Shown here in pieces: positions 35,876 through 47,899 of a stretch of 64,000 nt of DNA; positions within the stretch are counted from its first letter, which is position 1, and every line of letters begins with the position of its first letter. The stretch covers positions 8,152,157-8,216,156 of the forward strand of contig OZ234503.1 of assembly GCA_965153455.1 (NCBI GenBank), given 5' to 3'. The position numbers and the translations under genes are program-made. The DNA comes from Sphagnum compactum. Lineage: Eukaryota > Bryophyta > Sphagnopsida > Sphagnales. Below the pieces are notes generated by a model, which saw only the letters and a list, made by a program, of their open reading frames with translations, was not told the origin of the DNA and did not search any database.

Positions 35876-36960
35876 TAACAAATTTTTAACTTTAGGGTTT
35901 GCATGTGAATGAGAAGAAGTCTTAGGGTTTTAAGGAAAAATATTTTTTCTTGTTTTCAATTGGGGGTGGTAACACATGACAACAACAATGGGCCAAGGAA
36001 AAGGAGTGATTGAAATGCGGTGGTGTTTATGGCTTTGATGTTTTTGTGTCGTTTTCTTTTATTTGGGATGAGTAAACTGGAGTGGATATTACTGGACATT
36101 AGCTGAATGTGAAGCAAGAAAGCTGCCAAGCTATGGGGAGTCGAAAGAATTTTTGCTATGGAGCTAAAGAAAGAAGAATAGGAAGGCAAATAAGTGGTGG
36201 ATGGGGATGGAATTTTTTGGCAAGGATAGAGAGGAGAGAAGAAAGGGGAAGAAGGTTAGATTTTTGGGTTGTAAGAGAAATATTGAATAATCCGCTGCAC
36301 AATGTACTTCGATAGACAGGAATTTAGTCTAGGAGGGGAATTTTAAGGTTGATGACGAAGGGGATGATGAAAATCTTAAGGGGTCTCAATAGCGGTCTGG
36401 AATCTTCTCAATGTGTGTGTGTTGGGTCAATTTGTGTGTGAATGTTGTTGATTTACATATCATGAGAAAGTACCCTAGTGACTGGAAACTCCAAAAAACA
36501 GTCACATTAAGTCAAATTTTACAAGGTGGATCATGCAATGGGGTTGTGGTTCTTTGTAAAACTTATGAAGCAGTCAATAGGGAGTTGAAATGTGTTGTTG
36601 TTTTTTTTTCTTTTAATTTATTGTCAATTTGAGGGGTGGTGTTATGAGTATTCGTTTATGCAATTTATTTGGATTCAAGGGTTTATATTACAAAGCGTAA
36701 CCTGGGACTTGGGTTCTTCTGGAAGTTTAATGTTGTTATGGGGTTTATGTGGTCTCAAGTAATTGAGAAGAACAGGAAGGCCAGTGGGCTCAAGAGATAG
36801 ATCAAAGATATCTAACCCTTTAGAGATCTCAAGCCTTTCATTATTGGTGATAGCAGGACTTTAGGTGGCTTCTAGTTCAAAGCCAGTGGGTAGTTCTGAG
36901 ATAGGCTCTACCATTTAATATATGTGTTCCTTGTTTTGATTATTGTGTGCCCTAGTTTTT
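35862..36960 (+). other. Possible 3' LTR of the gypsy element, unconfirmed
   Basis: A purine-rich stretch (AAGGAAGGAGGCATCACATG, 35852-35872) follows the end of pol, where a polypurine tract is expected, and is followed by TGTAACAA, which could begin a 3' LTR. No matching 5' LTR was found left of gag, so the ends cannot be fixed. Another purine tract lies near 36229-36257. Short frames here (36109-36315, 36411-36632) are not recognised. Confidence 0.3.
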
Positions 36961-38781
36961 TTATTATAGAATGATTTTAAAAATCAAATTTGACATTTCA
37001 TGCACTTCTAACTCTTCGTACATAGTCCTAATCATTGAGTTCATGTTATCACACTATATGGTCTAGATCAAACAATCATCACCACATAATTTGACATCAA
37101 TTACCTTCATGTGATTTTTTATGGAGCTTGCCAACCTTTAATTGAGCCCATTAAGTCAAATTTCAAACAAACCATTTCCAGACTGAAATTCCAACATGGT
37201 CCATACCTCAAATATTTACAAATTTGACATACTAAACTTGAAAAGTAGAAACAAGCAACATATCTTATCCTCTCATTAAATTCAATAGGTTGCCATACCA
37301 TCTCCAATCATATTTTTAATCCACATATTGTTGTTAATGATAATTTGGGAGAATTTTATGTTGAAGGTACACTTTTCCACACACTTAGAGTAAAAAAGAT
37401 AGCCTATTTAATTCTAGTTTGAATTAGGAAAACTACCTTGTAAGGTTTTCTTGAGAAAACTTTGTCTAGCCTTGCTTAGTGTTACAGAGTCTTGTACTTG
37501 AAAATTGAACATTTGAACTTGACTCCCAATAGGAAATAACTTAATTCTAAAAATTCAATGCTCAGTGTATATCTTAATATTTTGATTCTCTACATTTTTG
37601 AAAAAAATCCTCTTTCAGATCAATGTCCCATATTATAATCCTTAATCCTTGCCAAAATATTCATCAAAATGGACATTGGATATAAAGGTCTATTGAGTTC
37701 ATGCTCATATACTAAGGGATTACGATAAAAGTTTTTTATAGTATGTAAAAAGTTCAATGCATTTTGACAAATCAAAATTTATTCATGAAATTCGTACAAT
37801 ATGGTTATATTTTGTAAAATATTGTTTTGTTGAGTTTTTTGGTATCTTCATGAATTTTATTTTATTGCATAACCAAAAATAGATAGTTCAACAATGCAAA
37901 ATGTGCATCATGACAATATTTCATAAATAGTGTCATATGTTTTCACCCTTGAAGGATTTGTTGGGCAATGTTGCATATAAGCAAGTCCACTACATATTCT
38001 GTTCAATCTAGAACACTGTAATCTTAAAAGTAGTTTGGACCACTGGACTTCCATTTTGGGGGTAGGTGGGGTGGGCTTCTATTGGGAGTTGTACAGAGTT
38101 TGGTGATATATATCAATCAAAGATGCCCATCACAGAAGAGAAAGTAGAACTTTGATGAGTCACAAATATACCAGTGTTGGGTGGGTATCATAAGTTTTGT
38201 TATACCTGTTGGATTCGGTTTTCACAAAATAGATTATAAAAGGTTTTAATTTTCATTTTTAATTTTTGTTTTAAAACATATACACCAGGTCACGGTATTA
38301 GTATTTTTATTAAAAAAATTTAACCAGTTCTCATGATGTCGGTTCTCACAAATTTGAGAACAATCGATTATCATTTGACGATTTTCACCAATTGATTATT
38401 ACTTTTTTCAAAAAAAAATTAAAACTCAAAATTACAAAAAAAATATTGATTTTATTATTATTTAAATATAAGAAAATCGTAATTATCCGTAAAGTAAGGA
38501 AAACATGCACTTGAACCTTAAGTTTGGTCATACATGGGGTGAGATTCAAAAAAAACCTTGCAAAAAAAAAAAGATTAGCATGAAGGGGAGATTGAAACTC
38601 ACAAATCTAAGTTTCATCCTATCATTCCCTTTTCTTGAGGGCCTCCATTGCTACTACATAGATTTTCATTACTCTTAGTAGTTCAAACCTTGTACATTAA
38701 ATGCACAACCTTGTTTAATGATTGTGCATTAAACCTTGTACACTATACTTTGAGAACATGACCTGGGTAACGGGTTTTACC
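36961..38781. other. Intergenic sequence, no gene recognised
   Basis: AT-rich. A short inverted repeat, AATGCACAA..TTGTGCATT, lies near 38697-38730 just before duplication copy B. No coding frame is convincing. Confidence 0.4.
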
Positions 38782-40509
38782 TCACCCGGGTCTCAATATG
38801 AAATTATTTTCCTTGAATTCAGCTTTCATTCATCTGGTTCTCGTACAAGTGAGAATTGATGATCAGAATTTCAATCAGGATAGTTTGAAAATTTCAAACA
38901 GGGATAATTGGGTAATACCCGGCGATACTTGAGGGCAGTTGTGATATGTGCACAACACTAAAAACCATACTAGCATAAGTTTCACCCTGGGAATTTAACT
39001 CACGGGCTTGTTGAGAATGAGTAAAGTGAGGTCGGTCAGAGTTCATATTCCCTTTTGAGTTTTGGCCAGTTCAACAAAACATGAAAAAGGGTTTCTTTTT
39101 CAATTTTGTGATGCAGGTGAAGTGGTGATCATCCATATGATAATTTAGCCAGATTTGGCTACAGACTACATGTGAAAGTAGAAAATAATCAGAATCCTTC
39201 AATATTTTCGGCTACCTACTGGCAATTTGGAAACCTTTAAAAATAATAATCTAGTAGGCCATTTACTCCATGGGAAACCCTTTGGATAAGGTCGAAATCA
39301 TATTTTCAGGTTGAAATTAGACAAAATTTTGCCAAATAAAAAACACTGCATGAACCATTTGTGTTACTGCACGAGTAACTTTCCAAAAATAAAAAAGAAA
39401 ACACTAATGGGTAGTCATGGCATAAAGGTGTGGCCCTATAAAGAATTGGGTTAGTGATGTAATGTGAAGGCAAGTGATTTTATTCACTCTGACATTAAAC
39501 AGACTCAATATGGGCTATTGTTCAGGCACTGGCTTTACATTTAGGGGTTAAGGGGAGAGATTACACAATGACATGTCATGTAGGTCATTTTGTCTTTTCA
39601 TTTATTTATTTATTTTTGGTCCATTCTTAGGGCAGAGACATTACACAACTAGACATCAAACAACTTTTTATTGATAACTCTTTCTTTGTTGAATCCAAGA
39701 GAATTGTTCTTTTGGTGCCATTGAACAAGCAAATCCAATTTTTGTTGTATGTTGTCCTTCTTAAATGGAAGTCTGTAACTTTTTAATCGTGATCTTAGTG
39801 GAACCTTATGGCCATTTTGAAATATGCTCGTTTCTAAAATTCTATCCGATATTTGAATTAAACTTTCTTAAATAAAGGTTATCTGGCTTTATGGTCAAGT
39901 GTTACTAAGCATTTGCATTGGCCCCATGATGGCCTTGTATTGAGTGTTATGATTTTGAGGCCTATTTGTAAAAAAATTTGGTTTATAGGCATAGTCAATA
40001 TGTTATGGAAGTTTAGATGGACTTTAAGGATTTAAATTTGAAGTTTGGTCAATGCAGTAGCTTTGAGTGATTGTGAGCCCAATTAGGTGAAAATATGTAT
40101 TTGAAAGGGGCTGTTATGATATCATGTATCATAAGGGACCCCTAATGGAAAGATGTCTTTTATCATCTATCTAGCTATCATAGGGAAGCGGTGATTACTG
40201 GTGTTTTGGGGAAGTAATTTGTTGGCCTTGCTTACCAACGCAAGGATATTGTGTTTAGATTCATTATAGAGTATAGTAGATTAATAGATTTTGCCCCCTA
40301 GGTAATAGATCTATTTTTATATGAGGATTTTTGAAAGATGATATTTTGGCTTGTGTTGAAAATTGACATTAGTTATAGAGTTATAATATCTTGAAGGATT
40401 TTGGTTTCTTTTAAAAGACTTCTTGAAGATTATATTTTCACATGGTGAAATAGTTGAGTTTTCATAATTCTTCTTTTGCCTTAAAATACTTTTTAATGCA
40501 AATGGCAAG

Positions 40510-41470
40510 GCCACAGTGTGACACACGCCTTGTTGGAGTTGGCCTTGCCATACAAAACTGACTACCAATTCCCACAATCTTTTCTTGGAACCCCATCTGG
40601 AGAACCCCTGATGTACTTCTTGTTGGGGTGCCTCGTAGCTGGGATTACATTTCAGAGTTGGTTGAAGCCACCCTTGTGCTACATCACCGCTTACCAATTC
40701 TCAGTCTTCTCTTGGAACCTCACCTGGAGTATTTGAGTCCTTTGCGAGTGTAGAGGTGCGCTGCAGTCTTCATTGGTGTTGGGTGCTTACCAATTCTCAG
40801 TCTTCTCTTGGAACCTCACCTGGAGTATTTGAGTCCTTTGCGAGTGTAGAGGTGCGCTGCAGTCTTCATTGGTGTTGGGTGTTCAAACGTATCAACTATC
40901 AACCAATGACATGGAACGACCAAACATTGTCTTACTACTTTGAGAAAAAAATCAAGGACAATTTGAGTACAACTGTTACCATAGGATTTAATCATGAAAA
41001 CTTCAAAAATTACATTGTGCTAAGGTGGGAATCCAACATGGTACGCCTATGGCTATCATAATAATGTTGAGGCTCATTCCAACAATTTTGAGATCTCTAA
41101 TAAGAAGCAAGCGGTTCAAATTTAAGTTAAGCTACACTATGGGGGACATTGTTGGGTGAAGGAGTCAATTATGTGATGAGAAAGGTATTTTTCATAAAAA
41201 TGACGAATTATTGGATTTGACCTGTTCTAACTTGACAACACCTTGTATCCCACTATTGGGTTTGTATAGAGTTTGTTAGCAAATCAACTAAATAATTTGA
41301 CTTATTATACAAGCAAGTCTAATGTGGAAGTGAATTTCAAGCAATGGTACTTTTTTTATGTGAGTAATCATATGCAACATAGTAACCTTAAAACATTTTT
41401 AAAATGGTCATTGCAACCTAAATTGTCTTTTTCACCTTTCTACCAAACCAATCATATTAAAACTTAAGTG
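40510..41470 (+). pseudogene. PGG-SPRY gene fragment B (paralog of the 50-54 kb gene)
   Basis: Same arrangement as the fragment at 24800-25620: KTDYQFPQSFLGTPSGEP, LVAGITFQSWLKPPL, PGVFESFASVEV, then directly YYFEKKIKDNLST and NFKNYIVLRW, and later GVNYVM and a SPRY tail with the KFNFKQWY-like end before the stop near 41467. Ankyrin repeats and membrane segments 2-4 are missing, with the same junction (GTTCAAACGTATCA.CTATCAACCA) as fragment A, so the deletion predates their duplication. It differs by a perfect 96-bp tandem duplication (40690-40881). Frameshifts make it non-functional as a whole. Confidence 0.88.
40690..40881 (+). repeat. Perfect 2 x 96-bp tandem duplication in fragment B
   Basis: CTTACCAATTCTCAGTCTTC through GGTGTTGGGTG occurs twice without a mismatch (40690-40785 and 40786-40881). 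96 is a multiple of three, so the frame PGVFESFASVEVRCSLHWCW is repeated in phase. Fragment A has one copy. Perfect identity implies a very recent event. Confidence 0.95.
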
Positions 41471-42765
41471 AATTATTGTTTAGATGAAAGTTGGTGTGCC
41501 GCCTGTGCAATGTCTTTACAAATGGTCTTACAAAACATCTTCATGTTTTATATATGTAAATGGAGGAAGGGGAGTATTTATAGTTGATCATTGTGGCCAC
41601 TACCAATTTATGTATGTACATGTTACATAGGCCCACTTACATTTGCCAATGGCATGTGTGAATTTCTTTTCTTCCATCAAATTTAATTGTTTCTCCTTTT
41701 TGCACTTTTGTTTCTTAAACTATTATTTTCATTAGTTCTAAGTTATGTCCTTCAAATTTGTGGGATGGATCTAATTCATGTGGGCCTTGGAGCGAATCGT
41801 GCCATACCAGTTTATTTTCCAATACATGAATTTCAAATGGGTGACTTTTTACAATGCATACAACAATCATATATTAGGCATGGAAATTCTTTAATAATGA
41901 AATAATAATTGACAATATTTATAATTTAATGATGTGAAAGTTCAAGCTTGAGCTTTCGTGTCTAAAAATGTTTCCTTTTTCACATAAATATTTAAGTTCA
42001 TAGAGTTACTAGCAAAAGTGCATTGCTCCATCATAAGTGCATTTTGCCCAACCAAGGTTTTCATCAACAAAGTAAACTAGCAACCATCTAAAAATTTGTC
42101 GTTATTCAACTAATTTTATTTCATCTCATCAGTACATAACCAAGGTACAAGTAACATACCACTTAATCAAACAACTTATATACTACCCAACCCAATTTCT
42201 TTTCAAAAGCAAGTTATGTTCACAATGGTTCCCAAATGCATAATTTGTCTACCAAATAATATTATCACCAAATTGATGTTATTTATATTTTTCATTATTT
42301 TATTAATAGTGGAACATATTTTGCAATCATCATTTCTATTTTTGAAGGTGGCACTCATTGCAAAGGAATTAGGTTTTTTCCATTTTAGAACATCTCTTCT
42401 CACAAAACTTATCAATTTTCTTTTGGTTTCAAAATGATTTTTCCATGTCACAATAATATCATGTTTTCATCATTTTCAAATATAAACCTACAACATACAA
42501 AAAAATTATACTCAAGAGATTTATTGCAAAAATATAAACATTTAAATTTAATAAATTCACTTGATTTCAATCTCAATGGTCATGTTATATTACTATGATG
42601 AATATTAGTTAATTGTGGAGGGTGCATGCAAAGGGTTTTTCATTTTTTTGGGTTGGGGGGGGGGAGGGGGGTGCGGCTCTTTAATTCACCAATCACTAAA
42701 CTAATAATCACAAGATGGACACCTCTAAATTAAAATAGTATATAACCTTGGCCTTTGGTCTAGCT
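41471..42765 (+). repeat. Copy of the ankyrin gene 3' flank (B)
   Basis: Homologous to 25621-26908 and 54328-55610 in the same orientation. It is truncated on the right by the ~1 kb deletion specific to copy B. A G-rich run (GGGGGGGGGGAGGGGGG) lies near 42655-42672. The overlapping frames 42203-42451 (minus) and 42216-42437 (plus) are not considered genes. Confidence 0.85.
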
Positions 42766-42820
42766 ACATATGTCTTGGGTACATTTACAGGCTCAAACTG
42801 TGTTCACACCAATTCGACTG

Positions 42821-43174
42821 ATATTTTTCATCCAAAATATAGGTTGTAGGCCATTTTACTGCTATGGGTGAAGATGTTTTAAGGACAAGCCCAAATTGAA
42901 TTCGGCACGAGTTCACTATTACATTTCATGTACAGTTTTGGGTACAATTTCGACTATTCATCCATGAGAGCACGAGACGGCCTGATGCTCCAACAGTTGT
43001 TGAGGCAATTGTGGGTAAGTGTAAGAGCAAGAGTTGCTTTCCTTTCTAGAAAAGAAATGTCCAAAGAAAAATTCCTGACTTGGCTTCCCTGGCAACTAGG
43101 CATGAAATAAATGCCAGGAGTATTATTGCAAGTGCTTACAAGACTTTTTTTCTGGTGCCAAATTTCACAAAATG
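42821..43174 (+). other. 354-bp block identical in both duplication copies (B)
   Basis: Partner of 28004-28357, with no difference. It contains the same exon-like stretch with GTAAGT and the same adapter-like GAATTCGGCACGAG (42898-42911). Flanks diverge at once on both sides (for example AATTCGACTG against AATTGGAGTA on the left). Confidence 0.8.
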
Positions 43175-43683
43175 GGAATTAAAGAACAGGTTCCATATTT
43201 CCTATTTCATGGGGGAAAAATCTTAATTTTTTTGAATTAAAAAAAATTGCCAAATATCAACTTGGATGTTAGTTTTGGAGGCACTTTTTTTGTAGCATAT
43301 TCTCACTCTTTTCGATAGGTTCTAGAAATTTGTCACCAGTACAGTACTGAGGCTGGTTAGGCACTGATTAATTATTTTTGGAATTGCCTAAAATTCTGAA
43401 AACATTTACCTTCTCTGCCAAAAACCTGAAAGAAACTTTCAAGCACACCAGCTTCATTATTTAGTATAGTGCCTAGTTGTAAAATATTATTATTTTTATT
43501 GCCAAAAGTAAATGACAATTTTTAAATTTTATTGGGCACCTTGTTGCTGAAGCAGCCAAGAAGCAGCCAAGGTACTAGGGTAAGACTAAATCCCTCTTAA
43601 GATACTCACAATTGATGAAAATTGTAAAAAGAACACTGTGCTCAGTAGTTGGACATACTTCTGATTTTCCCATCTTCTTTCTC

Positions 43684-43884
43684 TCAAACATACATGATAG
43701 AAACCCCAACCAGAAGGCCAGCAAGCAGCCCCAAATTACAGATAAAAGAACTCAGAAGATAGGATGTCGGGAGAAGAAGACACCAAGTGATGGCATTTTT
43801 CTGGTGCCTCTCAAACATTGAGGGGGTGGGGTTCTTGATGTATGGTTTTAGGTACCAATATGGTTTTAAGAAGTCGGGCTTCAA
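43684..43884 (-). other. 66-codon frame kept in both copies, unrecognised (B)
   Basis: Partner of the frame at 28867-29067, beginning MKPDFLKPYWYLKPY. Amino-acid changes against A are spread along the length. No known domain. Confidence 0.2.
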
Positions 43885-44980
43885 ACTTTAGTGTTTGGGG
43901 TCTCTTTACACTAAAGACATGTTTCAGTAATTTGTCCAAAAATTAAGAACACACCAACAACACTTTGTTCATCTTGGTCTTCAATAATCAAGAATTTACT
44001 GGTCATTGAAATAAGGTAAAACCATCCAAACTGCTACAATATGCATATTGAGATAATTGAATTTCTATTTTCTACTACATACAATTTTGTCTTAATTATG
44101 AAACAATTTGAAACACAACCCAAGTTGAACCTGAATTTTTGCAGGTACTTTCAATTATCTATGAATTTGTGATGTTTCGGTAGGGGGTCACTGTATTGTT
44201 AGTAGGCTCCTTTGTAAATCATGTGTATGTAACACTTGAAATCCTGAAAAGAGGGCATTTTATATGGTGACACGTAAGAGCCTTAAAAAGAACTTTTTTT
44301 AATGGTCGAACAAGGATCCTAATACCAAGGTCACATTAGTGATTTTTTTTCTGGGTAGCAAATTCAGGTCATTTTGCTATAAAAAGTGACCCAAGCAACA
44401 CGATCAAAAGAACTTTTTGGAAAATTTACAAAAGGATCCCCACATTTTGAGAACAAAAGTTATGAAATTGCCAAGATATTTGGAGGAATTGGGTAGATTT
44501 TTAGCTTTCTTCTTTGGAAATTATCATATTTAACTAATAAGTTCTATGATTTGCCAACATGCAATAAGATTGCTAGGTTTTCTTTTTCTTTATTTGTCTT
44601 GGAGCAAGATTGGGCTAAATCCTCTTGTCGCTGATTGCCACTTTCAGAACAACATGAGAAAATTGAAAAAAAAGCACTGGGTAGTCACATACGTGCAAAT
44701 TGGGATTTTAAATTAGTTGATTTTGAAAAGCATTGATGAGAAAAAAGAAAAAAATCTGTTTCTAATATTGTGGTTGCCTTTAAGATCCACTTCCCAGGCA
44801 TCCTAAACAAATGGATTCTAATCTTAAACCAAAACTGTATTGCATCATATTTGAAATAAACTTAAAGAGTTACTGCAATCACACATTCCCAAGTGATTGC
44901 GTGCCCAAGTAAGGCTATAATAGTTATAAAGGTTCATAGTAGGGCTCCCTTGAGAGTCCCCTCACGAGTCACTATTCACA

Positions 44981-45596
44981 GTGTTAGGTGCTGCTACGTT
45001 ATCTTCGACCTCCTCTTCCACTTCTCGTGCTATGGTGTTACTTGACTTTTGTTGCCCAGTGACTCACAGTGTTAGGTGCTGCTACGTTGTCCTCCACCTC
45101 CTCTTCCACTTCTCGTGCTATGGTGTTACTTGACTTTTGTTGCCCAGTGACTCACAGTGTTAGGTGCTGCTAGGTTGTCCTCCACCTCCTCTTTCACTTC
45201 TCGTGCTATGGTCTTACTTGACTTTTGTTGCCCGGTGACTCACAGTGTTAGGTGATGCTACGTTATCCTCCACCTCCTCTTCCACTTCTGGTGCTATGGT
45301 TTTACTTGACTTTTGTTGCCCAGTGACTCACAGTGTTACGTGCTGCTACATTGTCCTCCACCTCCTCTTCCACTTCTCTTGCTATGGTTTTACTTCACTT
45401 TTGTTGCCCAGTGACTCACAGTGTTAGGTGCTGCTACGTTGTCCTCCACCTCCTCTTCCACTTCTGGTGCTATGGTGTTACTTTACTTTTGTTGCCCAGT
45501 GACTCACAACGTTAGGTGGTGCTACGTTATCCTCCACCTCCTCTTCCAATTCTGGTGCTATGGTCTTACTTGACTTATGTTGCCTCTAGTATTAGC
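44981..45596 (+). repeat. 88-bp minisatellite, 7 units (B)
   Basis: Units start at 44981, 45069, 45157, 45245, 45333, 45421 and 45509, exactly 88 bases apart, and match the array at 30171-30522. Two overlapping 60-codon frames (45245-45427 and 45333-45515) are the same repeat read in the same relative phase and are not genes. Confidence 0.95.
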
Positions 45597-46972
45597 TGTG
45601 ATCCGTCTGGCTATATCATTGTCAAGCAATGTGAGTGCATCATGGATGATGGTATAATGTTTTTGTGCCAAGAACTAAATCACATGATCTGATACCTCTT
45701 TCCACTTCTCTCTTGCGTGGGTGGTACAGCGAGTGGTGAAGACAAATGCTTTAACCTTAAATAAAAGCCTCAACATGGGTGTTACATATTAATTGCATTT
45801 GCAGCAATTGCAATGTTTGTGAACAGTTTTGTTTTTTTGGTGATTCTTTGCTAGAGTAGCTTTTTTGAATTCGTGGGAAAAAAAAAATTGTTTTTTGTTT
45901 GAGTTCGTAGTCACCAATTTCAGCAAAAATCTTATAGTTTTTGGGAAATTGCCAGATTATATATTAAATTCTAGGAGGCAGCCACAAATTTATACTTAAG
46001 TGTTTTTACTTTTGTACTTTTTTATTGTCAAATTTGGCTAAATCATCTTATAGATGATCACCACTTCAGCTTCATCATACAATTGGCAAAAAAAAAAAAC
46101 ACTGTTTCTGATGAAAAGTTGTACTGAGCATTATATTGTCACAGATGTAGTGCCAAGTGATGAAGGTTGTGCTCCACAACTTATGTAGTACCAAAAATCA
46201 TGATACTCAATCCTCAATTTTGGCACTTTATGTGACATAAGGTTAGATCTAACCCAAATATAAGAATGTAGCTCTCTGTTCAGGATGCTTTTGCACATGT
46301 GAACATTTTTTGTGTATTGTGGAACTTGAATTTGGTAATTTATATGGCATAGGCTAAGATTGAACCAAAATATGTAAATGTAGATAAAATTAGTATTTGT
46401 GAGTTTCTTGCATGTGTGAACATTGGGTTTTCAGTGTGGCTTATTCTTTGACCATTATTTTATTCCTTAATGTGGGTTGCACATCACCAAGGCCTGCATC
46501 AAGGCAAAGCCCAATCAATGATTTTTTTGGTGGAGATTTTTTGTCATTTTGTGAAAAATATTTTGAGAAAGAATGTTCTATCAAAAATTCCACTTTTAAA
46601 CTTAAAAATTACCTAAAAATAACCAAAAAGCAACAAAAATTGTCACAGTTGCCTACAGTATGAAAGGGCGCGTAAGATTTTTTTAATTTCATATTTTGAA
46701 TATTGCCAAATTTGGCTAAATAAATTATGGATAATCACCAGGTGAGCAACATCACAAAATTGAAGAAACAAAACACGGGGCCTAATAAATAATTGCAGTA
46801 AGGATGTAATGTGATGGTGGATGACCGATGGAAACCTTATTTTAAGTGACCTAATGGATCGCTGGTGCTTCCACAAAATACCTCTTGACCTTCTACTAGC
46901 AAATGAAGCTGGGCCCATGGCTGTCCTTGTTCAATGCGAGTTTTCTTCTTCTTGATAACTAGCTATTGACAT

Positions 46973-47095
46973 TGGGCAATTGAAAAATGCCAATTTTGGT
47001 CCTCTTCTTAACAATTCCAGCCAGGACATGATGCCCAACTACGGAAAAGTAACTGGTCAAGATAAAAACCAATGTGTTTGGACCAGTGTTGGCAG
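46973..47095 (+). repeat. Dispersed ~120-bp repeat, copy 1
   Basis: TTGGGCAATTGAAAAATGCCAATTTTGGTCCT..GGTCAAGATAAAAACCAATGTGTTTGGACC-type sequence shared with about 47558-47668 and about 48613-48735, all in the same orientation. I do not recognise the family. Confidence 0.75.
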
Positions 47096-47557
47096 GTTAT
47101 TGATTTTTTCAAGCAACCATTGGGCTTCTTTTTCTTTGAATTTCTTTTGGGGTGCCAGATAATAATCATCAGTTATGCATAAGGGCAGGTTACCAAATCA
47201 TTGATGGAGAACCACCAGTTAACTCACTGGATCTACACCAGTTATAGGGTTTAAAAGATTTTTAAGTAAAATTTATTATTATTATATTATTTTGTATTAG
47301 TGTTTAAAGATTGATAACCTATCTGAATGATAATTGAGTCATCGAGGTAGGTTTTTAAAATTTGAAAATTCAATACCAGACAGATGTCAATTTACTAAGT
47401 TATCAAAAGTTCAATAACCTGCTGGTAGGTTATTAATAACTGACTTGATAATCAGGTCCAAACTCAATAACCGGCCACTAGTAGTTTCAATGAGCAACCA
47501 TACATAATTACGTGTGTTCAAAAAAGGTCATGCCATAAAGCACAACCACCCGATTGA

Positions 47558-47668
47558 TGTGGGGCAATTCAAAAGATGCCAATTTTTGTCCTAGCCTGGA
47601 TTTGATACCCCAATCTATGGAAAAAGAATTGGTCAAGATAAAAAGCCAATGTGGTTGGACATTTTTGC
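47558..47668 (+). repeat. Dispersed ~120-bp repeat, copy 2
   Basis: GGGGCAATTCAAAAGATGCC, then TGATACCCCAATCTATGG and TTGGTCAAGATAAAA, matching the copies at 46973 and 48613. Plus- and minus-strand frames over this stretch (47554-47880 and 47508-47846) include it and the ATCC microsatellite and are not considered genes. Confidence 0.75.
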
Positions 47669-47748
47669 CGATTGACAGCAAACCTTGTTCAAACAAGATT
47701 ACGCCCTTACATATAGTAAAGGACGTCGTGGTCGTTTTTCGTGAAGCT

Positions 47749-47852
47749 TTCCATCCATCCATCTGTCCCATCATCCATCCATCCATCCCGTCATCCATCC
47801 ATCCATCCATCCCGTCATCCATCCATCTATCCATCTTGTCATCCATCCATGG
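47749..47852 (+). repeat. (ATCC)n-type compound microsatellite
   Basis: About 100 bases of CATCCATCCATC interrupted at regular intervals by CCCGT or TTGT, giving a higher-order unit near 28-32 bases (CATCCATCCATCCCGT). Apparent HPS-rich peptides from it are not coding evidence. Confidence 0.9.
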
Positions 47853-47899
47853 ATGGCATCACTGTAGCCCATGTCGTTAAGATTTTGCTGTATGCGTAG

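Larger units (their letters stand above)
38782..46790 (+). repeat. Segmental duplication, copy B
   Basis: Direct-orientation homolog of 21921-31710, starting at TCACCCGGGTCTCAATAT and ending at GAAGAAACAAAACACGGGG. It lacks two ~1 kb blocks found in copy A (joins near 40046 and 42770) and has an expanded minisatellite (seven units) and a 96-bp tandem duplication in its PGG-SPRY fragment. The gypsy remnant and about 7 kb of unrelated sequence separate the copies. Confidence 0.93.

Noticed and set aside
40317-40697. 126-codon minus-strand frame
   Set aside because: Antisense shadow of PGG-SPRY fragment B. The homologous plus-strand reading explains the sequence.
45245-45515. Two overlapping 60-codon frames with repeated CYIVLHLLFHF
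   Set aside because: They are the 88-bp minisatellite read in the same phase in successive units. Not conserved as frames in copy A.
47749-47852. CRISPR-like array
   Set aside because: The repeated units are a simple ATCC microsatellite with no spacers, and the sequence is plant nuclear.
47508-47880. Overlapping 108- and 112-codon frames rich in HPS or MDGWMDD repeats
   Set aside because: They are produced by the ATCC microsatellite read on both strands, next to a dispersed repeat. No promoter or domain.
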